Shown: positions 7,624 to 16,263 of the stretch, in pieces
Layout: every line of letters begins with the position of its first letter
How positions within the stretch are numbered: position 1 is the stretch's first letter
Source of the DNA: Anaerolineae bacterium
Lineage (GTDB): Bacteria > Chloroflexota > Anaerolineae > Aggregatilineales > Phototrophicaceae
NCBI GenBank assembly: GCA_022843385.1
Contig: JALHNT010000021.1
Coordinates: 1 to 64,000, forward strand
DNA: 64,000 bases
Direction: 5' to 3'
The notes under the pieces: model-generated
What the model saw: the letters and a program-made list of their open reading frames with translations, nothing else
The model's database searches: none
What the model was told of the DNA's origin: nothing
Translations under genes and position numbers: made by a program

Positions 7624-9058
7624 TCTTGCTGCGTCCGGCGATGGCCTGGAACACAGTGCGCATGACGATCTTGATGTCCAGCCAGAGCGACCAGTTCTCG
7701 ACATACCACAGATCGTACTGAGTGCGTTCGGCAATCGAGGTGTCACCGCGCAGTCCATTGACCTGGGCCCAGCCTGTCATGCCGGATTTTTCGCGATGCC
7801 GTTCCATGTAACGTGGGATGCGCTCACGGAATTCCATGACATACACCGGGCGTTCCGGTCGTGGCCCGACCAGACTCATCTCGCCCATCAACACATTGAT
7901 GAGCTGGGGAATCTCATCCCAGTTGGTCTTGCGCATCCAGCGACCCAACCGCGTTACACGCGGATCGTCTTTGACGGTCCAGCCGGGGCCGCTCGATTCG
8001 GCATCCATCCGCATGGTGCGGAACTTGACCATATGGAAGGGTTTGCCGTCCAGTCCCATCCGTTCCTGAGTGTAAAAGACCGGGCCGGGCGATTCTTTGC
8101 GGATCACGATCGCTGTCAGTAGCATGAACGGAGCCAACAGTATCAGCCCGCATCCAGCCCCCAGAACATCCATACCGCGCTTCAGGCTCAAGCGCCAGCC
8201 GCGCATGGCGATGTCACGCACTGTCAACAGCGGCGTCCCGCTCAGGTCATCGACGCTCAGGCTTCCGGCCATGTAGGCGAACATATCAGGATAAATCTTG
8301 ATGTCGACCCGCCCGCGCTGGCACAAGCTGACCAGTTCCATGATCTCGGCGCGCTGGGCATCGGGCAGGGCAATGATAATCTGATCGACATGCTGACTGT
8401 CGATCAACGCCGGCAGGTCGTCGTAGATGCCGATGACCGGGATGCCACCCACATTGCCTTTCGCGCGCGTCTTGCCGTTGACGACCACGCCCACCGGGTT
8501 ATACCCCAACGCCTGGTTGGAGCCGATGCGCCGGACGATCTCCCGCGCCACTTTGCCGTTGCCGATGATGAGCAGATTGTCGCGTGCCACACCGTGCACC
8601 CTCAGCCAGCCGCGCAGCCGGAAGTGAACCTCCCGTGCCACAATCACCAGCCCCATGCTCATGCCCCACACGTAAAATAACAGGCCGCGTGGATAATCCA
8701 CAGCCAGTTGGGTGTTGCTGAACAGGATTTCCTGCAAGCCGAAGACCAGCAGCGAGCCAACCGTCACCGTGCCGATCAGCTTACGGGCATGGTCGATCCG
8801 GCTGATGGCGCGCGGCAGATGATACAGACGGGAAAAATAGAACAACGTGACCACCACGCCCACATGCAGGATGAGCGTTGGTAGGTAAATCAGGAAGGGG
8901 GGCTGCGAGTCCGGCAGGTTGATGAGCAGCGGCACCCGTTCGCGCAAAAAGTAAGCCAATCCGAAGGCCGCTGTCAACGCCGCGACATCAAAAAAGGCCA
9001 GCCCCAGACTGAGCAGCGTCCGCCCGCGATGCGAACGGTTGCTGGCGAGCGTATTCAC
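7613..9058 (-). CDS. Polyprenyl-phosphate sugar-1-phosphate transferase (WbaP/WcaJ-like)
   Basis: 481 residues. Five N-terminal membrane helices, a CoA-binding-like Rossmann domain (LLIIGNGKVAREIVRRIG...), then a bacterial sugar transferase domain: SLKRGMDVLGAG membrane re-entrant helix, ESPGPVFYTQERMG, FHMVKFRTMRMDAE, RLGRWMRKTNWDEIPQLINVL, GEMSLVGPRPERP. These are the conserved catalytic blocks of the family that moves a sugar-1-phosphate from a UDP sugar to undecaprenyl phosphate, the first step of exopolysaccharide or O-antigen repeat-unit synthesis. The frame is open much farther upstream, but the GTG at 9058 overlaps the stop of the GT2 gene as GTGA, a coupling arrangement, and leaves a typical N-terminus; that start is used. 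Sugar specificity unknown. Confidence 0.93.
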   Translation of the reverse strand: MNTLASNRSHRGRTLLSLGLAFFDVAALTAAFGLAYFLRERVPLLINLPDSQPPFLIYLPTLILHVGVVVTLFYFSRLYHLPRAISRIDHARKLIGTVTVGSLLVFGLQEILFSNTQLAVDYPRGLLFYVWGMSMGLVIVAREVHFRLRGWLRVHGVARDNLLIIGNGKVAREIVRRIGSNQALGYNPVGVVVNGKTRAKGNVGGIPVIGIYDDLPALIDSQHVDQIIIALPDAQRAEIMELVSLCQRGRVDIKIYPDMFAYMAGSLSVDDLSGTPLLTVRDIAMRGWRLSLKRGMDVLGAGCGLILLAPFMLLTAIVIRKESPGPVFYTQERMGLDGKPFHMVKFRTMRMDAESSGPGWTVKDDPRVTRLGRWMRKTNWDEIPQLINVLMGEMSLVGPRPERPVYVMEFRERIPRYMERHREKSGMTGWAQVNGLRGDTSIAERTQYDLWYVENWSLWLDIKIVMRTVFQAIAGRSKNAY

Positions 9059-9951
9059 TGCGACTGGCGAAGTTCGGTTAGGAGCTGCGGGCCGCCCTTG
9101 ACCATCAGACCGGCCATCACCAGCAGGTGCAGCCACAGCGGGGTTGTCCGCTGGTAATGCTTGCGGTAGAAGATCAACATCGCCCGTTGAAACTCGAACT
9201 GTGCTTTCGGGCTGCGGCGGCTGGCGGCGCGTTTCACGTGTTTCACGACCACCTGGGGATGATAATAGACCTTCCACCCCGCTGCTTTTATTCGGAATGC
9301 CCAATCCAGATCCTCTCCATACATGAAGAATGCTTCATCCAATAAACCTGCATCCACGATTGCTTCACGGCGTACCTGCATATACGCCCCAACAACTGAG
9401 TCCACCTCAAGTTCCTGGTCAGGATCAGCGAACGTCATATTATAGCGGCCAAACTGCGGATGACGAGGAAATAATTTCGCGAGGCCGGAGAAACGGTAGA
9501 ACGATACCATCGGCGTCGGGAAGCTGCGCCGGCAGGCCAGATCCAGGCTGCCATCAGTCAGCACCAGTTTGGGCCCGGCCACGCCGATCTCCGGTCGCGA
9601 GTCCATATAGCGCACCATATTGTAGAGGGCGTCGGGCGGGACTTCGGTATCCGGATTGAGGAGCAGGGCATAACGCGGCGCATCCGGTGAGACATCGCTC
9701 TTGCCCTGATAGCCGAGCGCTCGCAGGCCGAGATTGTTGCCGTAGGAGAAGCCACCATTGGTAGCGCTGGCGATCACCTCAACTGCTGGGAAGTGTGTGC
9801 GCACCATGTCAACGCTGTCATCAGGCGAGGCATTATCCACCACCACGACCTTGAAGCGAAAATCCCCCTGGCTTGCCAGCACGGTTTCCAGACAGCGTTT
9901 GAGCAGTTCGCGGGTATTCCAGTTGACGATGACGATGCCCAGGTCAAGCAT
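9055..9951 (-). CDS. Family 2 glycosyltransferase
   Basis: 298 residues, cytosolic GT-A fold enzyme with a possible membrane-near C-terminus (LLVMAGLMVKGG). Opening LDLGIVIVNWNTRELLKRCL and VVVDNASPDDSVDMV are the nucleotide-binding half; LLLNPDTEVPPDAL holds the DXD-like metal site; MYGEDLDWAFRIKAAGW is the ED-W acceptor motif of rhamnosyltransferase-like GT2 enzymes. ATG 9951 has GGAGG seven nt upstream; the earlier in-frame ATG (9984) has none. First gene of a coupled group with the priming transferase and membrane protein, so it probably adds a second sugar to the lipid-linked unit. Donor and acceptor unknown. Confidence 0.9.
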   Translation of the reverse strand: MLDLGIVIVNWNTRELLKRCLETVLASQGDFRFKVVVVDNASPDDSVDMVRTHFPAVEVIASATNGGFSYGNNLGLRALGYQGKSDVSPDAPRYALLLNPDTEVPPDALYNMVRYMDSRPEIGVAGPKLVLTDGSLDLACRRSFPTPMVSFYRFSGLAKLFPRHPQFGRYNMTFADPDQELEVDSVVGAYMQVRREAIVDAGLLDEAFFMYGEDLDWAFRIKAAGWKVYYHPQVVVKHVKRAASRRSPKAQFEFQRAMLIFYRKHYQRTTPLWLHLLVMAGLMVKGGPQLLTELRQSQ

Positions 9952-10044
9952 GGGGCCTCCTTCCGCAGCCTGATTGTACCACAAGCCTCAGTTGGTGGAT
10001 GAACCGGCAGCCTCTTCAGAAACAGGTGTTGTATGCATGGACGG

Positions 10045-12621
10045 TCATCTCGAAAGCATCCCCGCGCTTGCCAGCCGCTCTACCACCGACTTCGGGAAAT
10101 ACTCGCTCGTCCACAGGCCGAAGTGATGCTCGGCATTGTCAACGCTGGGGCAGGCTGGCGGGGTACAGGTGGCGTCCAATGGGAAATCGAAGGCTGTCCA
10201 GATTAACCAACCGAGCAGCCCTTCCGCTTCGGCGGCCTGCGCCACCTCCAGCAGTTGTGTCGCCTGCTCATCCGGCGTCAGACGAAAGGTGCTGAAGCCG
10301 TATTCTTGCAGCAGGATCGGCTTATCAGTGGCAGCGCGGATGTCGGCCAGGCGCTTTCGCATGGAAGCGGCGTCTTCCCAATGATGAAAGCTGATGAAAT
10401 CGACAGCGCTCGCCGTCGCCTGACTGTCATGCAGCCACCCGGCAGTGATGAGGTGGTTGTTGTCCAGCGCCCGCACCTGATCGGCGGTGGTCGCCAGCCA
10501 GTTGAGGACACGCTCGCGTTCGACCTTCACCGTCCCCAGCGAACCATAATCAATATCGCCCTCATTGCGTAAGTCCCAGGCCAGAATAGCCGCCTCATCC
10601 CGATAGCGCTCGATGATGAAGCGCGTCTGCTGCTGAAGATAAGACGGATTATCGTACAGCGGAATCCGTGTCAGATCGGGTAGGTCGTTGAGCGTGATAA
10701 TCAGGCGAAAACCCCGTTCAGCCGCCAGATGGATGATGGCATCCAGTCGCTCAAAAGCGGCGGCAATGGGCGTGGCGTTCTGGGTTGGACACTTGAACAG
10801 CGCTTCATTCCATAGGAACAGCCGCAGCGTATTGAGTCCGGCATACTGGAGCAAATTGAGTTCGCGGGTGATGCTGGCGGTATCCGCTTCCGTCAGAAAG
10901 CGTCGCCAGGGATACCGCGCCGGATAGTAATTGACGCCACGCACCAGGAACCGATCGTCACCCGCATAGAACTGACCGTCGCGCAGGCTGATGAACGGCG
11001 CAGAAGACGCGGGCGTGTAGGCCGCCAGTGCTTGGTTTCCTTCACAATCAAGGGCGGCGGCATCGCGCAGCAGCAGCCACAGCACCAACGAGGCGCTGCT
11101 CTCGGTCTCGCCGGGGCGGGGATAGACCGCGACCTGGCTGGCATAGACGCCGAGCGTAGTCACATCAACACCGATGCGGGGGGCATTGTCCGCCAGCACA
11201 TAAACCGCACCATACTGGTTCAGCGCCGCTTCAATCTCCGTCAGGCCAGGGGCATCGACACAGATCAGGCGCAGGCTGCCAATCGCATAGAAGTTGGTGC
11301 GACGACAGCTATCGGGGAACATGCTGGCGATGACCGGCACATCCGAGCGCAGGAGCGTTTGCGGCAGCGCCTGCACCGCTTCGCGCAGACCATAGCCGGA
11401 GCTGTGTGAAGTGATGTGTTCGTAGCGGGCATCAGGCGGCAGGGGTAAGTCCGCCGGTTGGCCGTAGGCAGTCAACCAGAAGGAGGTGCTGCCGAAGACC
11501 AGCGCCACCATACCCAGCGCTGCGGCCATCGCCCGTGCCTGACGCTCCCGGATGCGCTCCAGTCCAAAACCCAGCCCAGCTCCCCCCAGCGTCACCAGAA
11601 TGGGCAGCACGACGACGAAATGGCGCGACAATACCTCACGTCCGAGGACGAGGATGATGACCAGCGGTAACACGCCCGCAGCAGCGATGATGAGCAGCCC
11701 GCGCCGCCGCAGCCCGGTCAGCAGCAGGAACAACCATCCCGCCGCCAGCAGGATGACCCAGGTCACGCTGCCGAAACCAGTCAACTGTGACCACAGCCGT
11801 TCCAGGTTAGTCAGCAGCGCCGGCGATCCACCCGATGACGTGCCGATCCAGCCGAGCGCGATGCTGAAGAAATCTTGTCCCCGCAGCGCCAGATAAGCCA
11901 GTGGCACCGCGAAACAGGCGGCCACCGTCAGCCCGATGATGACCAGCAGCGTCAGCCGTTGCCTCAGCGGGCGACGCTGTGCCAGCACCAGTAGGGCAAT
12001 GCTGAGGGCGAACGGCACGGCGGTGAATTTGAACAGGGCAGCAGCCGCCAGCGCCAGACCAATCGGAAGCGCGAAAAGTGCTAAGGGGAAAATGCTAAGG
12101 GGAAAGTCTTTAGCGAAACGCGTGTCCGCTGCATCCTGACGACTAACGACGGATGACTGACGACTATTGGCTATTGGCTGAAAGCTGATGGCTGATGGCT
12201 TTCGTAGCGCCAACCAGAAAGCCACCACTGCCAGCGCGCCGGCCTGGACATCGCTGAAGGCCAGCCGTTCGTAGAAGAACAGATAGGGCGTGCCGATCCA
12301 CAGCGCCCCAGCCAGCAGCGCCCCCATCGGACTCCAGCGGCGTACCAGGGCATAAGCAGCGGCCAGACCGAGCAGGCTGATCACAATCGTGGCAAAACGA
12401 CTGACAAAAACCGGCGCATGTTGCGGATAAAAAGCGGCAATCAACCAGTGATTAACTATTTTTCCGTCGCTGATGACCCAGAAGGGATGCCCATTCCATA
12501 CCTCGATAGCCCGTGTCAGGTGCAGGCCTTCATCATTATGAATCGGCAAATTTTCCAATGCGATCAGACGGGTTGCCCAAAGGAGCAGCAGGAGGATGAG
12601 AGGCGGCCACCAACGGTTCAT
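10045..12621 (-). CDS. GT-C (GT39-like) membrane glycosyltransferase fused to a GH5-like hydrolase domain
   Basis: 858 residues in two parts. Residues 1-385 are a polytopic membrane domain with the GT39/ArnT-type acidic pair D30-E31 in the first external loop (PIHNDEGLH). Residues about 390-540 link. Residues about 548-855 form a TIM-barrel glycoside hydrolase of the GH5/GH2 clan: FLVRGVNYYPARY start, GLNTLRLFLWNE, the acid/base E687 in WDLRNEGD, HHWED, and the nucleophile E773 in LLQEYGFS. Both catalytic glutamates are present. The hydrolase domain should face outside. Residues about 141-183 (PSAISFQPIANSRQSSVVSR...) are unlike the rest and are encoded by a micro-repeat tract (12072-12203). 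The ribosome-binding site is weak. Ends 93 nt before the GT2 gene start. A terminator separates it from infA. Role inferred: synthesis and trimming of a cell-surface glycan. Confidence 0.82.
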   Translation of the reverse strand: MNRWWPPLILLLLLWATRLIALENLPIHNDEGLHLTRAIEVWNGHPFWVISDGKIVNHWLIAAFYPQHAPVFVSRFATIVISLLGLAAAYALVRRWSPMGALLAGALWIGTPYLFFYERLAFSDVQAGALAVVAFWLALRKPSAISFQPIANSRQSSVVSRQDAADTRFAKDFPLSIFPLALFALPIGLALAAAALFKFTAVPFALSIALLVLAQRRPLRQRLTLLVIIGLTVAACFAVPLAYLALRGQDFFSIALGWIGTSSGGSPALLTNLERLWSQLTGFGSVTWVILLAAGWLFLLLTGLRRRGLLIIAAAGVLPLVIILVLGREVLSRHFVVVLPILVTLGGAGLGFGLERIRERQARAMAAALGMVALVFGSTSFWLTAYGQPADLPLPPDARYEHITSHSSGYGLREAVQALPQTLLRSDVPVIASMFPDSCRRTNFYAIGSLRLICVDAPGLTEIEAALNQYGAVYVLADNAPRIGVDVTTLGVYASQVAVYPRPGETESSASLVLWLLLRDAAALDCEGNQALAAYTPASSAPFISLRDGQFYAGDDRFLVRGVNYYPARYPWRRFLTEADTASITRELNLLQYAGLNTLRLFLWNEALFKCPTQNATPIAAAFERLDAIIHLAAERGFRLIITLNDLPDLTRIPLYDNPSYLQQQTRFIIERYRDEAAILAWDLRNEGDIDYGSLGTVKVERERVLNWLATTADQVRALDNNHLITAGWLHDSQATASAVDFISFHHWEDAASMRKRLADIRAATDKPILLQEYGFSTFRLTPDEQATQLLEVAQAAEAEGLLGWLIWTAFDFPLDATCTPPACPSVDNAEHHFGLWTSEYFPKSVVERLASAGMLSR
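12072..12203. repeat. In-frame micro-repeat tract inside the GT-C/GH fusion gene
   Basis: Consists of short repeated words: gctaaggggaaa twice, gacgacta/gactgacgacta, attggctattggctg, and gctgatggctgatggct. The same style of words (agtgctaag, gtcgtcagtcgatag, cagtcatcagtc) makes up the gene-free islands at 33993-34700 and 62880-63200. The length keeps the reading frame, and the encoded 43 residues fall in a loop between membrane segments. Confidence 0.65.
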
Positions 12622-12633
12622 AAGAGGCTCAAC

Positions 12634-12662
12634 AAAAAAGCCCGCCGCGCAGCGAGCTTTTT
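12634..12662 (-). terminator. Rho-independent terminator after infA
   Basis: On the minus strand: AAAAGCTCGC, loop TGCG, CGGCGGGCTTTTTT; the stem has one G-U pair and is followed by a T-run. It lies 12 nt after the infA stop and just before the start of the fusion gene. Confidence 0.8.
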
Positions 12663-12673
12663 GTCAATTGAGA

Positions 12674-12931
12674 TTACATCTCCATCTCTTCTTCTGGGTC
12701 TCCACCGCGATCTTTATGGCGATAAATGATTCGCCCGCGTTTTGGGTCATAGATGCTCATCTCAACTTTCACCCGGTCTCCCAGCAGAATGCGGATGTAG
12801 AACTTACGCATCTTGCCGGAAAGGTAGGCCAGGATACGGTGTCCGTTATCGAGTTGAACCAGAAACTGTGTATTGGGCAGGGCTTCGACCACCGTGCCTT
12901 CTACTTCCAGCTTGTCATCTTGTTTCGGCAT
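12674..12931 (-). CDS. infA: Translation initiation factor IF-1
   Basis: 85 residues with a complete IF-1 S1/OB domain: [36 protein letters not shown], then [31 protein letters not shown]-1 binds the 30S A site and blocks premature tRNA entry during initiation. A short acidic tail (DPEEEMEM) extends past the usual end. AAGGAG stands seven nt before the ATG. Unusually, infA is here in one leftward group with two S1-type genes and rpsU rather than in the ribosomal spc/alpha operon with rpmJ and rpsM. Whether a second infA copy exists elsewhere is not visible. Confidence 0.95.
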   Translation of the reverse strand: MPKQDDKLEVEGTVVEALPNTQFLVQLDNGHRILAYLSGKMRKFYIRILLGDRVKVEMSIYDPKRGRIIYRHKDRGGDPEEEMEM

Positions 12932-12952
12932 AAGACTCCTTCACGACCGAGG

Positions 12953-13150
12953 TTATCCGCCGGTCTTGCGTTGACGACGGCGTGCGCGACGAATCGCCTT
13001 CTTCTTTTCGATCCGGCGCAGCTCGCTCTTGGAAATGTGCCAGCGTTTGCGACGGACAGTGCTGAGGATGCCGCTATTGGTCACCTTCTTGCGAAAACGA
13101 CGCAGCAGCGCTTCTTGAGACTCATTGGGCTTAAGTGTGACAGACGCCAT
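12953..13150 (-). CDS. rpsU: 30S ribosomal protein S21
   Basis: 65 residues, Arg/Lys rich, matching bS21: SVTLKPNESQEALLRRFRKKV, then the basic helix block SELRRIEKKKAIRRARRRQRK. S21 sits at the 30S platform near the anti-Shine-Dalgarno end of 16S rRNA and the S1 docking area. The ATG at 13150 has AGGAGAA upstream; an earlier in-frame ATG (13165) would add five residues that are not part of the family. It is 21 nt upstream of infA and downstream of an S1-type gene, so the three probably share a transcript. Confidence 0.96.
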   Translation of the reverse strand: MASVTLKPNESQEALLRRFRKKVTNSGILSTVRRKRWHISKSELRRIEKKKAIRRARRRQRKTGG

Positions 13151-13236
13151 GCCTTCTCCTTTCATCGAAGCCTTGACGCGAGACGATAATAAACTGTACG
13201 GCTGCCATGTAGGGCGCAGCCGTTACAGTCAGGATG

Positions 13237-14433
13237 TCATTGTACCGGATCGGCTTCGGCTTCGCCAGACTCGGCCTCGACAGCAGCCGCGCTCAGGGCG
13301 GCGCGCTTTTCCAGCCAGCGTTCGCGTTCCTCGCCGGTCACTTCCTTCAGGCTCAGGCCCAGCCGCTGGCGATCTGGCTCGATGCTGATGACGCGCAACA
13401 GCAGGTGCTGGCCTTCATGCACCATCACGGTCGGATCAGGCGGGGGCGGGTCAGCCAACTGGCTGCCATGCAGCAGGGCTTCGATGCCAGGATCGAGGCT
13501 GACGAATGCCCCGAACTGGGCCACGCGTGAGACGACGCCTTCGACCAACTGGCCGACATGGTACATCTCTTCAGCCCGCGCCCAGGGATTCTTCTGCAAC
13601 CGCTTCAGGCTCAGGCCGATACGCTTGCCTTCGCCATCCAGCCGCAGGATGTAGACTTCCACTTCGTCACCGACATTCAGCACTTCTTTCGGGTGCTTAA
13701 CGCGGTGCCAGGCCAGCTCGGAGATATGGATCAGGCCGTCAGCCCCACCCAGATCCACGAATGCGCCGAAGTCGCGCAGGCCGCTGACGACGCCCTTGCG
13801 GGTTTCGCCTTCCTTCAGCTCACCCAGCAGCAATTCCTTGCGCGCTTCACGACGACCGCGCTGGGCATCGCGCTGGCTGAACACCAGGCGGCGGCGCTTG
13901 CGGTTGACTTCGATCACCTTGACCGAGACGGTCTTGCCGATCAGCGTCACCATGTAGCTCTTGCGATCATCTTCGCTGATGTTACGCGGCAGATCGACGA
14001 CATGGCTGGCGGGGACAAATCCGCGCAGATTGCCGAAGGGGACGATCAGGCCGCCCTTGTTGGCGTCGGCGACGATCCCTTCCCAGATGCCTTCCTTCTC
14101 CATCATTTCTTCGGCGCGCTTCCAGTCTTCGCTCTGCTGCGCCTGCGAAACCGAGAGGATCAGGTTGTCATCTTCGTCTTCTAACCGCACGACGATGACA
14201 TCAATCTCACTGCCTGCCCTGAAGCTGTTGGGGTCCTGCCCCACTTTTTCCAGGTCACGGCGCGGGACAATGCCATCGCGCTTCAGCCCCACATCGACGA
14301 TCAGACCATGATAGTCCACCGCCAGAATGGTGCCGGTAATCACATCCCCTCGTTCCGGTTCACTCGCGAACGAGGCCTCTAGCAAGGCAGCGAAGTCCAT
14401 TTCTTCCGCCAGCGTCAAGGTAGCTTCAGCCAT
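13237..14433 (-). CDS. S1 RNA-binding domain protein (30S ribosomal protein S1-like), paralog A
   Basis: 398 residues with four S1 OB-fold repeats at about 27-98, 115-189, 206-277 and 294-364. Repeat 3 is the best match (GVVSGLRDFGAFVDLGGADGLIHISELAW) and repeat 4 is clear (VEGVVSRVAQFGAFVSLDPGIEALLHGSQL). C-terminal tail is Ala/Glu rich. Four repeats rather than six is usual for S1 of several non-proteobacterial phyla. S1-type proteins bring mRNA to the 30S subunit. ATG 14433 with a GTGGGGG site is chosen over a GTG five codons earlier. A second four-repeat paralog lies upstream (14733-15980); which of them is the true bS1 cannot be decided from sequence. Confidence 0.9.
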   Translation of the reverse strand: MAEATLTLAEEMDFAALLEASFASEPERGDVITGTILAVDYHGLIVDVGLKRDGIVPRRDLEKVGQDPNSFRAGSEIDVIVVRLEDEDDNLILSVSQAQQSEDWKRAEEMMEKEGIWEGIVADANKGGLIVPFGNLRGFVPASHVVDLPRNISEDDRKSYMVTLIGKTVSVKVIEVNRKRRRLVFSQRDAQRGRREARKELLLGELKEGETRKGVVSGLRDFGAFVDLGGADGLIHISELAWHRVKHPKEVLNVGDEVEVYILRLDGEGKRIGLSLKRLQKNPWARAEEMYHVGQLVEGVVSRVAQFGAFVSLDPGIEALLHGSQLADPPPPDPTVMVHEGQHLLLRVISIEPDRQRLGLSLKEVTGEERERWLEKRAALSAAAVEAESGEAEADPVQ

Positions 14434-14688
14434 AGTATCAACCCCCACAGGAAATTTTAGTGTTGATCGTCAGGATGCAGACGCAACAAAACCCGGCTCA
14501 CCATGCTGCGATCAGGTGACCGAGTTGCCAGGATACGACGTCTATTGTTGCAAAACAAACACGGATGTCTGCGAGCGGGAAACCGGTTCGGCTGCGCTCT
14601 GCCCTTCCTTTAAGATCGCCGGGGATTATACAGATGAATATTACGACTTGTCAACAGCGGACAATCGTTGGGGTGCAAAGCAGAGGTT

Positions 14689-14714
14689 GAGCAGTGGTGA
14701 TGGTTCCACTGCTC
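14689..14714 (-). terminator. Hairpin between the two S1-type genes
   Basis: Perfect 9-bp stem (gagcagtgg / ccactgctc) with an 8-nt loop, 19 nt after the stop of paralog B on the minus strand. No T-run follows, so it may be a processing or attenuation hairpin rather than a full terminator. The rest of the 299-nt gap (14434-14732) shows no other feature. Confidence 0.55.
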
Positions 14715-14732
14715 AGGAAATTCACTGGCGGA

Positions 14733-15980
14733 TCAGGCGGGCGTCTCGCTGCTGGTTGCTGCTTCGGCTTCAGCCATCACAGCCGGCTCGGCGGCCTCAA
14801 CCGGTTCGCCTGCATCCATTGCAGCGGCTTCGACATTTTCACCAACCGGTGCGTCGCCGCCTTCTGCATTGGCATCGGTACCCCAGCGCTGGGTGAAGCC
14901 CACACGGCGCTTCTCCGGCTCCAGGTGGCTGATACGCAGCCCCAGCCGGTCGCCCTTCTTGACGTAAGAGTACGGCTCTTTCAGCGACCCATCGCCCATC
15001 TCGCTCAGGTGCAACAGACCTTCCAGCCCGTTATCCAGCGCGATGAATGCGCCGAAATCGACCACATTGGTCACCGTGCCTTCGATCAACTGACCCTCGT
15101 GATAGCGCTTGTCGGCGTCTTCCCAGGGATCACTGAGCAGACGTTTGCGGCTGAGGGCGATACGGTTCGAGGTGCGATCCAGCGTCAGCACATAGACATC
15201 AATCTCGTCGCCGACCTTCAACACATCGCGCGGATGATCGACGCGATGCCATGCCAGTTCGCTGACATGGATCAGACCATCGGCACCACCCAGGTTGACG
15301 AACGCGCCGAAGTCGCGCAGTCCGGTGACCACGCCCTTGACGACATCGCCTTCCTTGAGTTCGGCCAGCAAGCGCGCTTTCTGCTGGGCGCGCCATTCCT
15401 TCTGCGCCTCACGTTCACTGAAGATCAGCCGGCGGCGATCCTGATCGACTTCGATGACCTTGACGCCGAGCGGCTTGGCTGTCACTTCATTCCAGTTCAC
15501 GCCGCGTTCATTCGACAGGTTGACCGAAACCAGATGTGAGCTGGGGATGAAACCTTCCAGACGGTTCCAGCGCACCAGCACACCGCCACGGTTGTGACCG
15601 GTAATCAGCACTTCCACGACTTCTTCCGAAGTCAGCAGCTTGCGCGCTTTTTCCCAGTCATACTGCTGCAGGCCCATGTTGATCGAGACGACCAGATTCT
15701 CGTCCTGGTCGCGCGGGTTCATGACGTAGACCGGCACTTCCGCACCGATCTTCAGCATCCCACGTACTTCCCGATCCAGGCGTTCCAGATCAGTTGATGG
15801 CACAATCCCATCCTGCTTGGCTCCCATATCGACGATGACTTCACGCTCGTCGATTTGCAGGATGATCGCATTCCGGATTTCACCCCGGCGCGGTGGCACA
15901 TACGAGAACGATTCTTCCAGTAAACGCTCAAACTCGCTCATCTCATGCTGTTCGTTAGGGTTCTTCTTCCCGAATTTCAT
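14733..15980 (-). CDS. S1 RNA-binding domain protein (30S ribosomal protein S1-like), paralog B
   Basis: 415 residues, four S1 repeats with the same spacing as paralog A. Repeat 1 contains IILQIDEREVIVDMGAKQDGIVPSTDLE; repeat 3 VVKGVVTGLRDFGAFVNLGGADGLIHVSELAWHRVDHP is nearly the same as in paralog A; repeat 4 is IEGTVTNVVDFGAFIALDNGLEGLLHLSEMG. Basic N-terminus MKFGKKNPNEQHEMSEFERLLEESF, Ala/Glu-rich tail. The AGGAG site lies six nt before the ATG. A strong extended -10 promoter at 16224-16229 gives an mRNA leader of about 235 nt, long enough for autoregulation, which S1 genes are known to use. Clearly a duplication of one ancestral gene; the identity is concentrated in repeats 3 and 4. Confidence 0.9.
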   Translation of the reverse strand: MKFGKKNPNEQHEMSEFERLLEESFSYVPPRRGEIRNAIILQIDEREVIVDMGAKQDGIVPSTDLERLDREVRGMLKIGAEVPVYVMNPRDQDENLVVSINMGLQQYDWEKARKLLTSEEVVEVLITGHNRGGVLVRWNRLEGFIPSSHLVSVNLSNERGVNWNEVTAKPLGVKVIEVDQDRRRLIFSEREAQKEWRAQQKARLLAELKEGDVVKGVVTGLRDFGAFVNLGGADGLIHVSELAWHRVDHPRDVLKVGDEIDVYVLTLDRTSNRIALSRKRLLSDPWEDADKRYHEGQLIEGTVTNVVDFGAFIALDNGLEGLLHLSEMGDGSLKEPYSYVKKGDRLGLRISHLEPEKRRVGFTQRWGTDANAEGGDAPVGENVEAAAMDAGEPVEAAEPAVMAEAEAATSSETPA

Positions 15981-16223
15981 TCACATCTCCTGTTTTGTGG
16001 GGCATTTTTCGCCGGAATGACCAAACCGGTAGTAACCGACAACAGGGCTAATCTCCTTAAGAAAATGCCTATTCCAAGAGTTATTTTTTTTCGAACCTGG
16101 GAGCGAACCGAGTCGGTGGGGCGTAACGAAAAAACCTTCGGGATATGCGAAGTGTACGGCGGCTTCCAGTAATCAATCACCCGAATCTGCCACTTAACAA
16201 TAAAGTCTCTACTCCCAGCTTGC

Positions 16224-16232
16224 ATTATAACA
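16224..16232 (-). promoter_or_regulatory. Extended -10 promoter of the S1 cluster
   Basis: Minus strand reads CTGT-TATAAT-GCAAG: perfect -10 with TGN extension; the -35 region (ACAAGT) is poor. It lies 32 nt after the stop of the phosphoribosyltransferase gene and about 245 nt upstream of the S1-type gene. The leader (15981-16223) contains an A/T-rich stretch and no gene that I believe. Confidence 0.6.
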
Positions 16233-16263
16233 GAAAAAAATCTCAGACTTGTACAGAATTTGA

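Noticed and set aside
15981..16225. A tRNA-like or small coding gene in the S1 leader
   Set aside because: A GGTTCGA stretch is present but no acceptor, D or anticodon arms can be formed, and the 82-codon frame has no ribosome-binding site and runs into the S1 start.
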